Shown: positions 9,481 to 18,042, counted from the first letter of the stretch. The stretch: 64,000 nucleotides of DNA from Flagellimonas chongwuensis (GCF_013376415.1 NZ_WYET01000001.1:1054001-1118000), one strand, 5' to 3'. The notes: generated by a model from the letters alone, not told the origin. Numbers and translations are program-made.

Positions 9481-11169
9481 ATGTTTAAAAGAGTACTGCT
9501 AACCGCCCTTTTATCCACTTTTCTATTTTCCTGTCAACAAAGGCCCGAATCGGATATCAGTTATGAAATTTCTTCCGTAACGGTGGACAGCATTCCGCAA
9601 CTTAAAATAAAAATGACATTGGCCGCCGATAAGGACGGGACCACAACCTTATCTTTTCCCGATGAAGCTTGGGGTGAGCAAGGCCTCTACAATTCGTTGG
9701 GCAAAATGCAATTGTTGAATGTGGAGGGAGCCGTGGAAAAGGACGCAGATAGCAGTCGTATTGTTCTGATGCATCCCAAAAATGTGAAAAAGCTGGTTTT
9801 TGAGTATCATCTAAAACAAGATTTTGATGGGGACATAACTACCAAGGAAATCTACCGTCCCATCATCAACAACGATTATTTCCATTTGTTTTCGCATAAT
9901 ATGTTCATGATTCCGGAGAATGCTTCGGATAGTGATGTTATGGATATCCTGCTTGATTGGACTTTCTTACCGGAAAAGTACACCGTTCACAACAGTTTTG
10001 GCAGCAAGGAAAAGATGCAGTTGCTTAAAGCCCAGAATATTGGATTGTTCGGCAGTGCCATTTTTGTCGGAGGGGATTTTAGGGTGTTCCATGGTGATAT
10101 TGCGGGGAATAAAATCAGTTTGGCCACAAGGGGCGAATGGATTCCATTTACGGACGAAGAAGTTTTTAAGGTTTTGGAAGAGACCCTCACGTACCAACGT
10201 AATTTTTGGAACGATCACTCACAGAAATATTTCACGGTAACCATGCAGCCATTCCCACAGGAGAACGGAAGCAGTTTTCAAGGAACCGGGCTTACCAACT
10301 CGTTTGCGACTTCAGTTTCGAACAATGATCACACGGATATAGGTCAAATGGTATATCTCTTCAACCACGAATTGATGCACAATTGGATTGGGCACACCAT
10401 CAAAAACGATAACGAAGAGGAACAATATTGGTTCAGCGAAGGGTTTACCGAATATTATACGTTCAAGAATATCGCGAAGAACAAAATCAATGGATTGGAT
10501 GGTGCTTTTTTTATAGAGGAACTGAACAGGACCATTCGCGATCTCTACGCGTCATCAGTGGTAGAGGCACCAAATGTTGAGGTGAATTACGATAATTTTT
10601 GGACCAACTATGAGTACTCCAAATTGCCGTACTGGCGTGGGGCTATTTTCGGTTTTTATCTCGATCAAAAAATACAAAGGATCAGCAGTGGCTCAAAAAG
10701 TTTGGATGATGTGATGCATCAGATTTATACTGATGCCACTGGCAAAGATCAAAAACTGACCCATGATTATTTTATTGGGGTGATGGATACGTTTTGGGAC
10801 AATGATTTTGAAACCGTTTTCCAAAAACATATTGAAAAAGGAAAAAAAGTGGATTTGGTAGCACTGTTTGATGAACTCAAATTGGAATACAGCCCGGAAA
10901 ACGACATTTATGAACTTGGGTTTGAATTTACCGAGGACAGAAAGGGAATTGCCAACGTAGTCGAGGACAGCCAAGCATGGCAAGCCGGTGTGCGCGAAGG
11001 CGACAAAGTGTTTTCTCGTAGCGTTTGGCAAGGTCAAATTGATCATGAAGTAGAATTGGACCTAGAACGTGATGGGGAAAAGTTGAATATTACTTTCTAC
11101 CCAGTCACCAAAGCCGCCGTGCCCCAGCTGAAGTCCACTCCCGAAAATGTTGAAAAACTGGGGTTTTAA
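9481..11169 (+). CDS. M61-like aminopeptidase lipoprotein with PDZ-like domain
   Basis: 562 residues. A lipobox (LFSC, Cys18) suggests an exported lipoprotein. The zinc-peptidase motif HELMH is at 296-300 and the third ligand lies in 'SEGFTEYY' (about 319-326), the arrangement of the M1/M61 gluzincin clan. A C-terminal segment (about 470-540, 'GIANVVEDSQAWQAGVREGDKVF') looks like a PDZ domain, as in M61 glycyl aminopeptidases. It probably trims peptides in the periplasm or at the cell surface. It has its own strong promoter and converges, with a 4-bp overlap, on the aromatic amino acid hydroxylase gene. Confidence 0.85.
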   Translation: MFKRVLLTALLSTFLFSCQQRPESDISYEISSVTVDSIPQLKIKMTLAADKDGTTTLSFPDEAWGEQGLYNSLGKMQLLNVEGAVEKDADSSRIVLMHPKNVKKLVFEYHLKQDFDGDITTKEIYRPIINNDYFHLFSHNMFMIPENASDSDVMDILLDWTFLPEKYTVHNSFGSKEKMQLLKAQNIGLFGSAIFVGGDFRVFHGDIAGNKISLATRGEWIPFTDEEVFKVLEETLTYQRNFWNDHSQKYFTVTMQPFPQENGSSFQGTGLTNSFATSVSNNDHTDIGQMVYLFNHELMHNWIGHTIKNDNEEEQYWFSEGFTEYYTFKNIAKNKINGLDGAFFIEELNRTIRDLYASSVVEAPNVEVNYDNFWTNYEYSKLPYWRGAIFGFYLDQKIQRISSGSKSLDDVMHQIYTDATGKDQKLTHDYFIGVMDTFWDNDFETVFQKHIEKGKKVDLVALFDELKLEYSPENDIYELGFEFTEDRKGIANVVEDSQAWQAGVREGDKVFSRSVWQGQIDHEVELDLERDGEKLNITFYPVTKAAVPQLKSTPENVEKLGF

Positions 11170-12917
11170 CTTACCAAGTTCGCATCGGCCAATTGGAGGC
11201 CGTCATCAATTAAATGGCCTACTTTGGGATTGTCCCGTTTAATATGTTCCAAGTGGTCCAAAATCTCTTGTTGAAATTCCAGATTGTTGTCTTGCTTGGC
11301 CAATTCATACAATTCCACGGACAATAGCCAATCTTTCGGATGATACTTTTTTAAGGCTTGGAATACTTTGTTTCTAGAAATGGTAGTGTTCTTTCCTTCC
11401 CTAAAATGGCGTATTTGTTCGTAAAGAAGTTCAAGTTGTGCACGCGTTTCATCTTTTTTCGATTTGATGGTGCTTCCAGTTACTTTATGCGTAATCAGGT
11501 CAAAACTGTTAAGGTCAGCAGGGCCGTTGTAGGCCGAAACAATGTGTTGTCCCACAGCCATATGGTATAATCCCCATTCAGGTTGGAAAAGCACTTGGTC
11601 GTTATGGGTAACCGTGCAATTCTCAAATGTGATCAGGATGATTTTTCCCATTAAATTCCTAGTTCCGGTGATGATGGTTCCTTCCACTGTAATGCCGCCT
11701 TCAAACTCCAAGGCAATTTGCTCCCCTTCATAAATTTTATAGGCTTTGAGGTCACGAGGCCCCATATCTTCGATGGCGATGTTGATGCCTTTCAATTTGC
11801 CGATAGGGGAACCGAAGCCATCCTTGTGGTGGGCAATGCTATGCCCTACCAATTCTTTTTCGCGATACGCCAGTGCAGTTCCTCCAGTGGTCTGAATGTA
11901 AATGGGCTTGCCATCATTTTCAATTACATTGCTGAACTCTCCCGAGATTTGAAGTCCAGTGCTCAGTTCGATGGTTCCTAGCGCTTGGGAGCCAATCAAT
12001 TTTTTGATACCGGATAACCCACCTGTTCGAACGGCCATGGTATTGGCAAAATCTTCGAGGACTTGGCTCAAAAAGGCAAAATCGGGGGTTACGAATAATT
12101 GGGGCTGGGGTTTGGTGATGTCAAATTCGGTACGCGCCGCTTCAATGGAGTAGGGAATCTTCTTCACCTTGTCCGTCATGCACCACGCACTTTCCCCGAT
12201 GGAGGAAAGCAATCCCGCCCCATAAATTTTAGGGTTGTCCACAGTGCCGATCAAACCATATTCCACCGTCCACCAATGTAGATTTCGAATAAGTGCCATT
12301 TCACTGGGTTCGCCCATATTTTGTTGCAGATGTTCGATATGTTTTTCCGCTTCATCAATTTCATCTTGAGGGGTGCCATTTGCCTCTTTAATTATGGATA
12401 GGTGCCGCACCGCATTGTACAGTTCATAATCCTTGGCACTGGAAATGGCCTTGCAACCAATTTCCCCAAACCTACGCAAATATTCTGCGTATTCTGGATT
12501 CGCGATAATGGGAGCGTGTCCAGCCCCTTCGTGGATAATATCGGGGGCGGGAGTGTATTCAATATTTTCAAGCTGGCGAATATCCGAAGCAATGACCAAA
12601 ACATTGTATGCCTGGAACTCCATAAAGGCGGAAGGAGGTATAAAACCATCTACGGCAACAGCGGCCCAGCCAATTTCCTTTAGGATACGGTTCATGCCGT
12701 ACATGTTCGGGATATGATCTATAGAAATCCCCGTCTTTTTTAATCCATCCACATACGATGTATGGGCTACTTGGCTGAGGTAATCCACATTTTTCCGCAT
12801 CACATACCGCCAAACCGCTTGGTTAATGGCAGTGTACTCCTCATAATTCTGTGGTTTGATGAATTGCTTGAGGTGCTTTGGAAGTTTGTCCAGTATGGGA
12901 TTGGATTCGTAGCTCAT
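11166..12917 (-). CDS. Aromatic amino acid hydroxylase (phenylalanine 4-monooxygenase type)
   Basis: 583 residues. The catalytic domain in the first ~300 residues has the iron-binding triad of the biopterin-dependent hydroxylases: H129 and H134 in IIHEGAGHAPI and E219 in HWWTVEYGL. These enzymes use tetrahydropterin and O2 to hydroxylate Phe (to Tyr) or a related residue. Typical bacterial PhhA is under 300 residues; here a further ~240-residue C-terminal region ('STGLQISGEFSNVIENDGKP' onward) has no motif I recognise. Such long forms occur in Bacteroidota. No neighbouring pterin or tyrosine-degradation gene is present. It shares 4 bp with the convergent peptidase gene. Confidence 0.92.
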   Translation of the reverse strand: MSYESNPILDKLPKHLKQFIKPQNYEEYTAINQAVWRYVMRKNVDYLSQVAHTSYVDGLKKTGISIDHIPNMYGMNRILKEIGWAAVAVDGFIPPSAFMEFQAYNVLVIASDIRQLENIEYTPAPDIIHEGAGHAPIIANPEYAEYLRRFGEIGCKAISSAKDYELYNAVRHLSIIKEANGTPQDEIDEAEKHIEHLQQNMGEPSEMALIRNLHWWTVEYGLIGTVDNPKIYGAGLLSSIGESAWCMTDKVKKIPYSIEAARTEFDITKPQPQLFVTPDFAFLSQVLEDFANTMAVRTGGLSGIKKLIGSQALGTIELSTGLQISGEFSNVIENDGKPIYIQTTGGTALAYREKELVGHSIAHHKDGFGSPIGKLKGINIAIEDMGPRDLKAYKIYEGEQIALEFEGGITVEGTIITGTRNLMGKIILITFENCTVTHNDQVLFQPEWGLYHMAVGQHIVSAYNGPADLNSFDLITHKVTGSTIKSKKDETRAQLELLYEQIRHFREGKNTTISRNKVFQALKKYHPKDWLLSVELYELAKQDNNLEFQQEILDHLEHIKRDNPKVGHLIDDGLQLADANLVS

Positions 12918-12987
12918 AGATTGATTTTTGTGCGAATTAAAGATACGAAATAGAGAATGGAAATTCTCTTAAGGAAAGTTAAGGGCA

Positions 12988-13012
12988 ATAAAAAACCGCC
13001 CATTGGGCGGTC
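12988..13012 (-). terminator. Rho-independent terminator after the DUF4136 gene
   Basis: A 7-bp GC-rich stem (ACCGCCC/GGGCGGT) with a 3-nt loop, followed on the minus strand by a run of Ts, 8 bp after the DUF4136 stop codon. Confidence 0.8.
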
Positions 13013-13019
13013 TGTATTT

Positions 13020-13589
13020 TTAGTTGGAGGCCACCGTCATTTGTGGTGGATACTCCTCAAGGATCTGCGCAACAAATTCTTGGATGCGCTGTTCCTTTTT
13101 CTCAATATTCGAGGTATTGTTCAGTGTGCCTACACCACGACCTTGCCATACCAATTCCTTTTTCTCGGCATCGATAACGTCAATGTACAAAGAACCTTCA
13201 GTGCGGGTGCTCACATTGTTGCCACCCCAACCCCAACCCCAACCGGGACCCCAGGCCCAAGGACTATAGAAACCGCCCCAGCCCCAGCCGTAGTTGTTGT
13301 AGACATCGACACGTTCGCGTTCCTTGGTAAAAATGCTGATCAAAACATCTGGGTTGTCGGATTTCACGAATCCGCGGGAATCCAATTCAGCCTCGATGGC
13401 CCTCAAAATTCTTTTCTTATCCAAATCCGAGATTTGGGCCTTGTCTATCCCTGTTTTGTAAAAAGCATAGCTTTTGTAGGTATTAAAGTTGGCTTTTTGA
13501 TCATAATCGGAGACAACCCTCACTGAGCTGCAAGAAGCCAATAAACCAAAGGAGAAGACAATGAGTGCTAAGTGTCGTAATCTTTTCAT
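13020..13589 (-). CDS. DUF4136 lipoprotein
   Basis: 189 residues. A lipobox (FGLLASC, Cys20) marks an exported lipoprotein. The core matches DUF4136: 'VVSDYDQKANFNTYKSYAFY' near the start, 'KKRILRAIEAELDSRGF' and 'DVLISIFTKERERVDVY', then a Trp/Gly-rich stretch (GWGWGGFYSPWAWGPGWGWGWGG without its neighbours would be low complexity), and 'GSLYIDVIDAEKKELVWQG'. Probably an outer-membrane lipoprotein of unknown role. It stands alone, with a terminator behind it. Confidence 0.88.
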   Translation of the reverse strand: MKRLRHLALIVFSFGLLASCSSVRVVSDYDQKANFNTYKSYAFYKTGIDKAQISDLDKKRILRAIEAELDSRGFVKSDNPDVLISIFTKERERVDVYNNYGWGWGGFYSPWAWGPGWGWGWGGNNVSTRTEGSLYIDVIDAEKKELVWQGRGVGTLNNTSNIEKKEQRIQEFVAQILEEYPPQMTVASN

Positions 13590-13651
13590 AGTACAATTTT
13601 TTTAAATTCTTGAGATGTAATCAATTAAGTCACAAATATTGTGCCGAATTG

Positions 13652-13813
13652 CTAATTTTGGGTGTTCGTTTTTGTATTAAATCCATAGGGGCAATGTCGA
13701 CAGCCACTCTCACAGCAATACCCGCGTTTAAGAAGGTATTTTTCGGTAAACACCCGGTACCCTTGTTCCGATAAGTAATAATCACCCTCTTCCAAGGGAA
13801 TGCGTTCTTTCAT
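13652..13813 (-). CDS. DUF5522 mini-protein (Cys-rich)
   Basis: A 53-residue frame too short for most gene callers: it starts MKERIPLEEGDYYLSEQGY, continues 'RVFTEKYLLKRGYCCESGCR' and 'HCPYGFNTKTN', and stops with TAG. The Cys cluster C33, C34, C38 and C41 (CC-x3-C-x2-C) followed by HCPYGF is the signature of the DUF5522 family, which is common in Bacteroidota and often fused to or beside other genes. The Cys set could bind zinc or an Fe-S cluster; function is unknown. It lies alone in the otherwise empty gap between the DUF4136 gene and the next plus-strand gene. Confidence 0.85.
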   Translation of the reverse strand: MKERIPLEEGDYYLSEQGYRVFTEKYLLKRGYCCESGCRHCPYGFNTKTNTQN

Positions 13814-13953
13814 GAAAGGCACTGATTTTGCTATCTAAATGTAAGGCTTTCAAAAGAAAATGGCGAAAGTTTTAACCTTTTCAATACAAGGTTATTCACC
13901 GAAAATGTTAATCTTATTTTCAATCGGGTCAAATTTTCGGGCTTTTTTGAAGT

Positions 13954-13961
13954 TATATTTG
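13954..13961 (+). promoter_or_regulatory. Candidate -7 box (TATATTTG)
   Basis: A full match to TAnnTTTG, 25 bp before the GTG start at 13987. No clean -33 TTTG is seen at the proper distance. Confidence 0.4.
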
Positions 13962-13986
13962 TTGTGAACCTATTGATAACGAGCAG

Positions 13987-14316
13987 GTGATATTAGTCTT
14001 TAAACATTTCTTCTATAAAAATTATGTGGGCCTATCCCTTTGGCCGTTCATATTCCTAAAGGAAGATTCCCTTAAGGCCGATGAGGTGCTCATCAACCAT
14101 GAACGCATCCACCTAAAACAACAGCGCGAACTGTTGATATTACCGTTTTATATCCTGTATATTTCTGAATGGCTTTTTCGAACGGTACTTTATCTGGACA
14201 GCTATCGTGCCTACCAGAACATCAGTTTTGAACGGGAGGCGTATGCCAATGAAAAGGATATGCAGTATCTTTCCAAACGGAGAATTTTTGGATTTTTGCA
14301 GCACCTGACCCGTTAA
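13987..14316 (+). CDS. Small membrane-associated HExxH protein
   Basis: 109 residues from a GTG start at 13987; an in-frame stop lies at 13948 and no ATG is available upstream of the conserved N-terminus, so GTG is preferred, with a candidate -7 box 25 bp before it. The sequence contains NHERIHLKQQ (HExxH at about 38-42) and, further on, FEREAYANE with candidate third-ligand Glu residues, the layout of a minimal zincin. Two hydrophobic stretches (about 15-24 and 50-64) suggest membrane association, reminiscent of BlaR1/M56-type peptidases but far shorter. Similar small proteins are found in Flavobacteriaceae without known function. Protease activity is inference. Confidence 0.75.
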   Translation: MILVFKHFFYKNYVGLSLWPFIFLKEDSLKADEVLINHERIHLKQQRELLILPFYILYISEWLFRTVLYLDSYRAYQNISFEREAYANEKDMQYLSKRRIFGFLQHLTR

Positions 14317-14325
14317 TTATCTGGA

Positions 14326-15231
14326 TTGAACATACCCAATGATCATATTGATATGCCCCTTCTCCGTGAAAAGGGCATCGACCTCTACCTAAAACGGGAG
14401 GACACCATTCACCCCTATATCTCTGGCAACAAATACCGAAAGCTCAAATACAATCTGCGTGAAGCCAAAAAACTGGGCAAACATACTTTGCTCACCTTTG
14501 GTGGTGCTTATTCCAACCATATTGCGGCTACGGCCTATGCTGGACACGAACAAGGGTTAAAGACCATAGGCGTGATTCGCGGTGAGGAACTGGAAGGTAA
14601 GTGGCACGATAATCCGACCCTAAATCTGGCCCATGAGCATGGCATGCAGTTCCATTTTGTATCCCGAAGCGATTACCGGCTCAAAAATGAAGCTGCTTTT
14701 CTAGAACGGTTAACTGATACATTTGGAGATGTCTATTTACTTCCTGAAGGAGGAACCAACGATTTGGCAGTGAAAGGTTGTTCCGAAATTTTGACAGAGG
14801 AGGATGCAACCTTCGATTACATCTGCAGCGCTGCCGGAACGGGTGGCACTGTGGCCGGATTGATCAATGCCGCACAATCACACCAAACGGTTTTGGGGTT
14901 CCCTGTGTTAAAGGGTGATTTTTTAATCGAAGAGATTCGTACATTTGTTCACAACGACCGTTGGAAACTCGTAACCGAATATCATTTTGGAGGTTATGCC
15001 AAAGTGGACCGACCGTTGATAGATTTCATCAACCTTTTTAAAAGTAAAACAGGGATACCTTTGGACCCCATATACACAGGAAAAATGCTTTTTGGTATTT
15101 TTGACCTTGTAAAAAAGGGTGTGTTTCCACCTGAAACCCAAATTTTGGCCATTCATACAGGTGGTTTGCAGGGAATTAAGGGGATGAACCATATACTGAA
15201 AAAGAAAAATTTACCGTTATTGGACGTATGA
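14326..15231 (+). CDS. PLP-dependent ACC deaminase / D-cysteine desulfhydrase family enzyme
   Basis: 301 residues from a TTG start at 14326; an in-frame stop lies at 14314-14316, and the first ATG (14353) would remove the conserved N-terminus, so TTG is preferred. A fold-type II PLP enzyme: the cofactor lysine is K36 in SGNKYRKLKY, S63 lies in GGAYSNHIAAT, and the phosphate-binding loop is AAGTGGTVAGL. The family deaminates 1-aminocyclopropane-1-carboxylate or desulfhydrates D-cysteine; the substrate cannot be told from sequence. It overlaps the next gene by 4 bp (ATGA) and follows the HExxH gene by 9 bp, so the three form an operon. Confidence 0.88.
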   Translation: MNIPNDHIDMPLLREKGIDLYLKREDTIHPYISGNKYRKLKYNLREAKKLGKHTLLTFGGAYSNHIAATAYAGHEQGLKTIGVIRGEELEGKWHDNPTLNLAHEHGMQFHFVSRSDYRLKNEAAFLERLTDTFGDVYLLPEGGTNDLAVKGCSEILTEEDATFDYICSAAGTGGTVAGLINAAQSHQTVLGFPVLKGDFLIEEIRTFVHNDRWKLVTEYHFGGYAKVDRPLIDFINLFKSKTGIPLDPIYTGKMLFGIFDLVKKGVFPPETQILAIHTGGLQGIKGMNHILKKKNLPLLDV

Positions 15232-16076
15232 TCAGGCGAATAGGATATGTATTGATTGTGGCACTTTTGCTCTCTAGCTGTGGTGCCAAAAAAAGAAGGT
15301 CAACTCAAAAAAAAGGTGCTCCCGTTGTGGTAAGGACGGAAAAACCGACAACTAAAACTACGAACGATCTTGATACCGAAGAGACCCTCGACCTTTTTCC
15401 CATGCCAGAGGACACCGGTCGTTTTGAACGCTTCCCCATCTCCGATACCGAGGATTATATTGACAACTTTGCTGAGATTGCCCAGTACGAGATGCGTGCT
15501 TTTGGTATCCCTGCCAGCATTACCTTGGCGCAAGGTATTTTGGAAAGTGGCTCCGGTCGCGGGGAATTGACCCTAAAAACCAACAATCATTTTGGTATTA
15601 AATGTCATACAGGCTGGCAGGGCGAGTTCGATTTTCATGATGACGATGCCAAAGGGGAGTGTTTCAGAAAATACAACCACCCTATGTACTCTTTCCGGGA
15701 CCATAGTATTTTCCTCTCTACCCGATCACGATATGCCTTTTTGTTCAATTACCGAAGGGACGATTATAAAAAATGGGCACACGGACTCCGACAAGCGGGC
15801 TACGCGACCGACCGAAAGTATCCAGAAAAATTGATTGCCATTATCGAGCGCTACGACCTACACGAGTACGATGAGGCCGTTGTAGAAACTGGTCTGTCAC
15901 CGGTACGCCAACCAAAACAGTATGATGTGTTCACCCATACCGTGGAAAAGGGCGATACGCTCTATGCGATATCCAAACGTTATGATATTTCGGTGGATGA
16001 GCTTCGCAGACTCAATAATCTGAACGATAATATTATTTCCATCGGACAGGTGCTGAACATTCGGGTATCGCAATAG
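15228..16076 (+). CDS. Glucosaminidase-LysM lipoprotein (peptidoglycan hydrolase)
   Basis: 282 residues. A lipobox (LLLSSC, Cys18) precedes a basic, Thr-rich linker. The GH73-type glucosaminidase domain spans about 75-215, with the catalytic Glu candidate E106 in AQGILESGSGRG and the family block 'TNNHFGIKCHTGWQGE'. A LysM domain (about 235-280, 'HTVEKGDTLYAISKRYDISV') binds glycan. It would cleave between N-acetylglucosamine and the next sugar of peptidoglycan during growth or division. It overlaps the preceding enzyme gene by 4 bp. The stop is followed by the intergenic repeat cluster. Confidence 0.92.
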   Translation: MIRRIGYVLIVALLLSSCGAKKRRSTQKKGAPVVVRTEKPTTKTTNDLDTEETLDLFPMPEDTGRFERFPISDTEDYIDNFAEIAQYEMRAFGIPASITLAQGILESGSGRGELTLKTNNHFGIKCHTGWQGEFDFHDDDAKGECFRKYNHPMYSFRDHSIFLSTRSRYAFLFNYRRDDYKKWAHGLRQAGYATDRKYPEKLIAIIERYDLHEYDEAVVETGLSPVRQPKQYDVFTHTVEKGDTLYAISKRYDISVDELRRLNNLNDNIISIGQVLNIRVSQ

Positions 16077-16101
16077 TTTTTTTGTTGATGGTTTTCCGTG
16101 T

Positions 16102-16161
16102 GGTCACATCGAGCGCAGTCGAGATGTGATGATGGGGTTTTCGACTGCGCTCGAACTGACA
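16102..16161. repeat. Palindromic intergenic repeat, copy B
   Basis: Same inverted-arm unit as copy A (TCGAGCGCAGTCGAGA in each arm). It is followed at about 16168-16200 by a second module, 'TTTGTGCCCTGAGC' plus a degenerate tail, which also follows copy C. Confidence 0.88.
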
Positions 16162-16267
16162 TATGATTTGTGCCCTGAGCTGAGTCGGAAGGTGCAAGAC
16201 AAAATCATTTCCCAAAAAGTTTTATCCTCATTACCTTTGCGTAGCGCAAGTCTAATCGGATTTGTTT

Positions 16268-16327
16268 TGTCACATCGAGCGCAGTCGAGATGTGATGATG
16301 CGGTTCTCGACTGCGCTCGAACTGACA
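16268..16327. repeat. Palindromic intergenic repeat, copy C, with satellite modules
   Basis: Third copy of the inverted-arm unit, 166 bp after copy B, followed at about 16334-16365 by the module 'TTTGTGCCCTGAGCGGAGTC'. Copies B and C with their tails form an imperfect ~100-bp direct duplication. A further small palindrome (ATTCCTGTGTCCGCACGGGAAT) lies at about 16383-16404. The whole stretch 16077-16419 holds only repeats and no gene. Confidence 0.88.
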
Positions 16328-16419
16328 TAGGATTTGTGCCCTGAGCGGAGTCGAAGGGCGCTGAACAAAATATACTAAAATAGATTCCTGTGTCCGCACG
16401 GGAATGACACAACACAAAT

Positions 16420-17697
16420 ATGATCTACCAACGAAGCAGCGCCCTGTTCGCAGAGGCCAAAAAATACATTCCCGGAGGCGTAAACTCACCAGTACGAGCT
16501 TTTAAAGCCATAGGGGGCGACCCTATTTTTATCAAGGAGGCCAAAGGAGCTTACCTGTACGATGAGGACGGCAACCAACTTATCGACTACATTGCTTCGT
16601 GGGGACCGCTTATTTTGGGCCATGCGTACGAACCGGTGATCAATGCGGTAATCGAGAAGGCCAAAAAAGGAACTTCCTTTGGAACGCCTACCGAAATTGA
16701 GACCGAACTCGCCAAACTGGCGGTGTCCATGGTGCCGAACATTGACAAAATCCGTTTTGTGAACAGCGGAACCGAAGCCTGTATGAGTGCGGTGCGCCTC
16801 GCGCGCGGGTACACGGGCAAGGACAAGATTATCAAATTTGCAGGTTGCTACCACGGCCATTCCGACTCCTTTTTGATACAAGCGGGGAGCGGTGCAGTTA
16901 CTTTTGGCAGTCCCAACAGCCCTGGGGTAACGAAGGGCACGGCCAAGGACACCCTATTGGCCGATTACAACGATTTGGAAGGCGTAAAAGCCTTGGTGGA
17001 AGCCAATAAAGGCGAGATTGCCGCCATAATTTTGGAACCCGTAGCGGGGAACATGGGCTGTATTATCTCCAAGGATGAATTTATCCAGGGATTGCGCGAC
17101 ATCTGTACCCAAGAAGGCATTTTGTTATTGTTTGATGAGGTGATGACGGGCTTTCGATTAGGAAAAGGCGGGGCGCAGGAAGCCTTGGGCATTGATGCCG
17201 ATATTGTGATGTTCGGAAAAGTGATCGGGGGCGGACTGCCTGTTGGGGCGTTTGCGGCCCGAGCCGAGATTATGTCCCATTTGGCGCCCGAAGGACCTGT
17301 GTACCAAGCGGGCACCTTGAGTGGAAACCCTTTGGCGATGAGTGCCGGACTGGCCATGCTGACCGCCCTGAACAACCAACCTGAAATTTTTACCAGCTTG
17401 GCCGAAAAAACGGAATATCTGCACAAGGGCATTGCCCAAACCTTGATTGAAAAAGGCGTGACCCACCAAATTAACCGTTATGGCAGTATGATCTCCGTGC
17501 ACTTTACGGAGGAGCATGTGGTGGATTTTGCCAGCTCGGCGAAAGGCAATAACGATACCTTTAAAAAATACTTCCACGGGATGCTGGAGAACGGGGTGTA
17601 CTTACCGCCCTCGGCGTTTGAAAGCTACTTTTTAAACGATGCCCTCAGCTATGCCGATTTGGATAGGACGATTGAGGCGGTGGCGAAGGTTTTTTAA
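16420..17697 (+). CDS. hemL: Glutamate-1-semialdehyde 2,1-aminomutase
   Basis: 425 residues, the standard length. It converts glutamate-1-semialdehyde to 5-aminolevulinate in the C5 pathway of haem synthesis. The start is typical ([20 protein letters not shown]), the PLP lysine is K267 in [15 protein letters not shown], and '[20 protein letters not shown]' forms the cofactor pocket. The gene is visibly richer in G+C than its neighbours, most likely from codon choice in a highly expressed gene. No other hem gene adjoins it; a repeat cluster lies upstream and a convergent XRE gene starts right at its stop. Confidence 0.97.
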   Translation: MIYQRSSALFAEAKKYIPGGVNSPVRAFKAIGGDPIFIKEAKGAYLYDEDGNQLIDYIASWGPLILGHAYEPVINAVIEKAKKGTSFGTPTEIETELAKLAVSMVPNIDKIRFVNSGTEACMSAVRLARGYTGKDKIIKFAGCYHGHSDSFLIQAGSGAVTFGSPNSPGVTKGTAKDTLLADYNDLEGVKALVEANKGEIAAIILEPVAGNMGCIISKDEFIQGLRDICTQEGILLLFDEVMTGFRLGKGGAQEALGIDADIVMFGKVIGGGLPVGAFAARAEIMSHLAPEGPVYQAGTLSGNPLAMSAGLAMLTALNNQPEIFTSLAEKTEYLHKGIAQTLIEKGVTHQINRYGSMISVHFTEEHVVDFASSAKGNNDTFKKYFHGMLENGVYLPPSAFESYFLNDALSYADLDRTIEAVAKVF

Positions 17698-17904
17698 TTA
17701 GGACTTTGTTGACACCAATAATTCACAAACATCTACTTCTAAGATTTCAGCGATTTTAAATAAATCCTTCAAATGAGGTTGGGATTTATTGATGCACCAG
17801 TTGGAGACAGTGTGCTCATTTTTATCAAGTTGTAACGCCAAATCTTTCTGGCTAACACCTTGCCTGACCAAGATTTCTTTGATTCTGTTGAACTTCTCAT
17901 TCAT
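17698..17904 (-). CDS. XRE family HTH transcriptional regulator
   Basis: 68 residues from the ATG at 17904 (MNEKFNRIKEIL). The frame can be extended to a GTG at 17940, but a TAnnTTTG box at 17910-17917 lies inside that extension, so the ATG is chosen. It is a single HTH_3 domain: 'QKDLALQLDKNEHTVSNWCI' holds the helix-turn-helix and the C-terminus ends shortly after. Such stand-alone XRE proteins often control neighbouring accessory or toxin genes. It is divergent from the 97-residue gene and marks the start of the AT-rich accessory islet. Confidence 0.88.
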   Translation of the reverse strand: MNEKFNRIKEILVRQGVSQKDLALQLDKNEHTVSNWCINKSQPHLKDLFKIAEILEVDVCELLVSTKS

Positions 17905-17909
17905 TAAGC

Positions 17910-17917
17910 CAAATGTA
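17910..17917 (-). promoter_or_regulatory. Candidate -7 box of the XRE gene
   Basis: TACATTTG on the minus strand, a full TAnnTTTG match, ending 5 bp before the ATG. If used, the transcript would be almost leaderless. No TTTG lies at the -33 distance. Confidence 0.45.
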
Positions 17918-17924
17918 CAAAATG

Positions 17925-17944
17925 CAAGTATGCAGTGCACTTAT
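17925..17944. promoter_or_regulatory. Imperfect inverted repeat between divergent XRE and 97-residue genes
   Basis: AAGTATGCA-G-TGCACTT: arms AAGT(A)TGCA and TGCACTT are complementary with one bulged base. Its position just upstream of the XRE -7 box suits an autoregulatory operator; the assignment is inference. Confidence 0.35.
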
Positions 17945-17988
17945 GAAAATCTACTTTTCATAAATGTTATTTTAAAATGAATATGTAA

Positions 17989-18019
17989 TTTGCATTAATG
18001 TAATTTTGTTTTACATTTA
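17989..18019 (+). promoter_or_regulatory. Promoter of the 97-residue gene
   Basis: TTTG at 17989-17992, a 19-bp spacer, then TACATTTA at 18012-18019 (one mismatch to TAnnTTTG). The start codon follows 23 bp later. Confidence 0.55.
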
Positions 18020-18042
18020 AGTGTTCGAAAACGTTAATCAAT

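Noticed and set aside
11166..12917. Frame-broken or fused hydroxylase gene
   Set aside because: The frame is uninterrupted for 583 codons, and long forms of this enzyme are known in the phylum; the extra half is a real extension, not a fusion artefact that I can show.
13024..13526. Plus-strand frames of up to 189 codons opposite the DUF4136 gene
   Set aside because: They are antisense to a lipoprotein with a clear lipobox, family motifs and its own terminator.
16102..16404. Insertion sequence
   Set aside because: The palindromic units carry no transposase and no target duplication could be recognised; they fit a REP/MITE-type repeat better.
16033..16489. Several overlapping frames of 60-103 codons on both strands
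   Set aside because: They run through the palindromic repeats, share repeat-derived peptides and have no coding character.
16420..17697. hemL as horizontally acquired because of higher G+C
   Set aside because: The gene is a highly conserved housekeeping gene; codon bias is a simpler cause.
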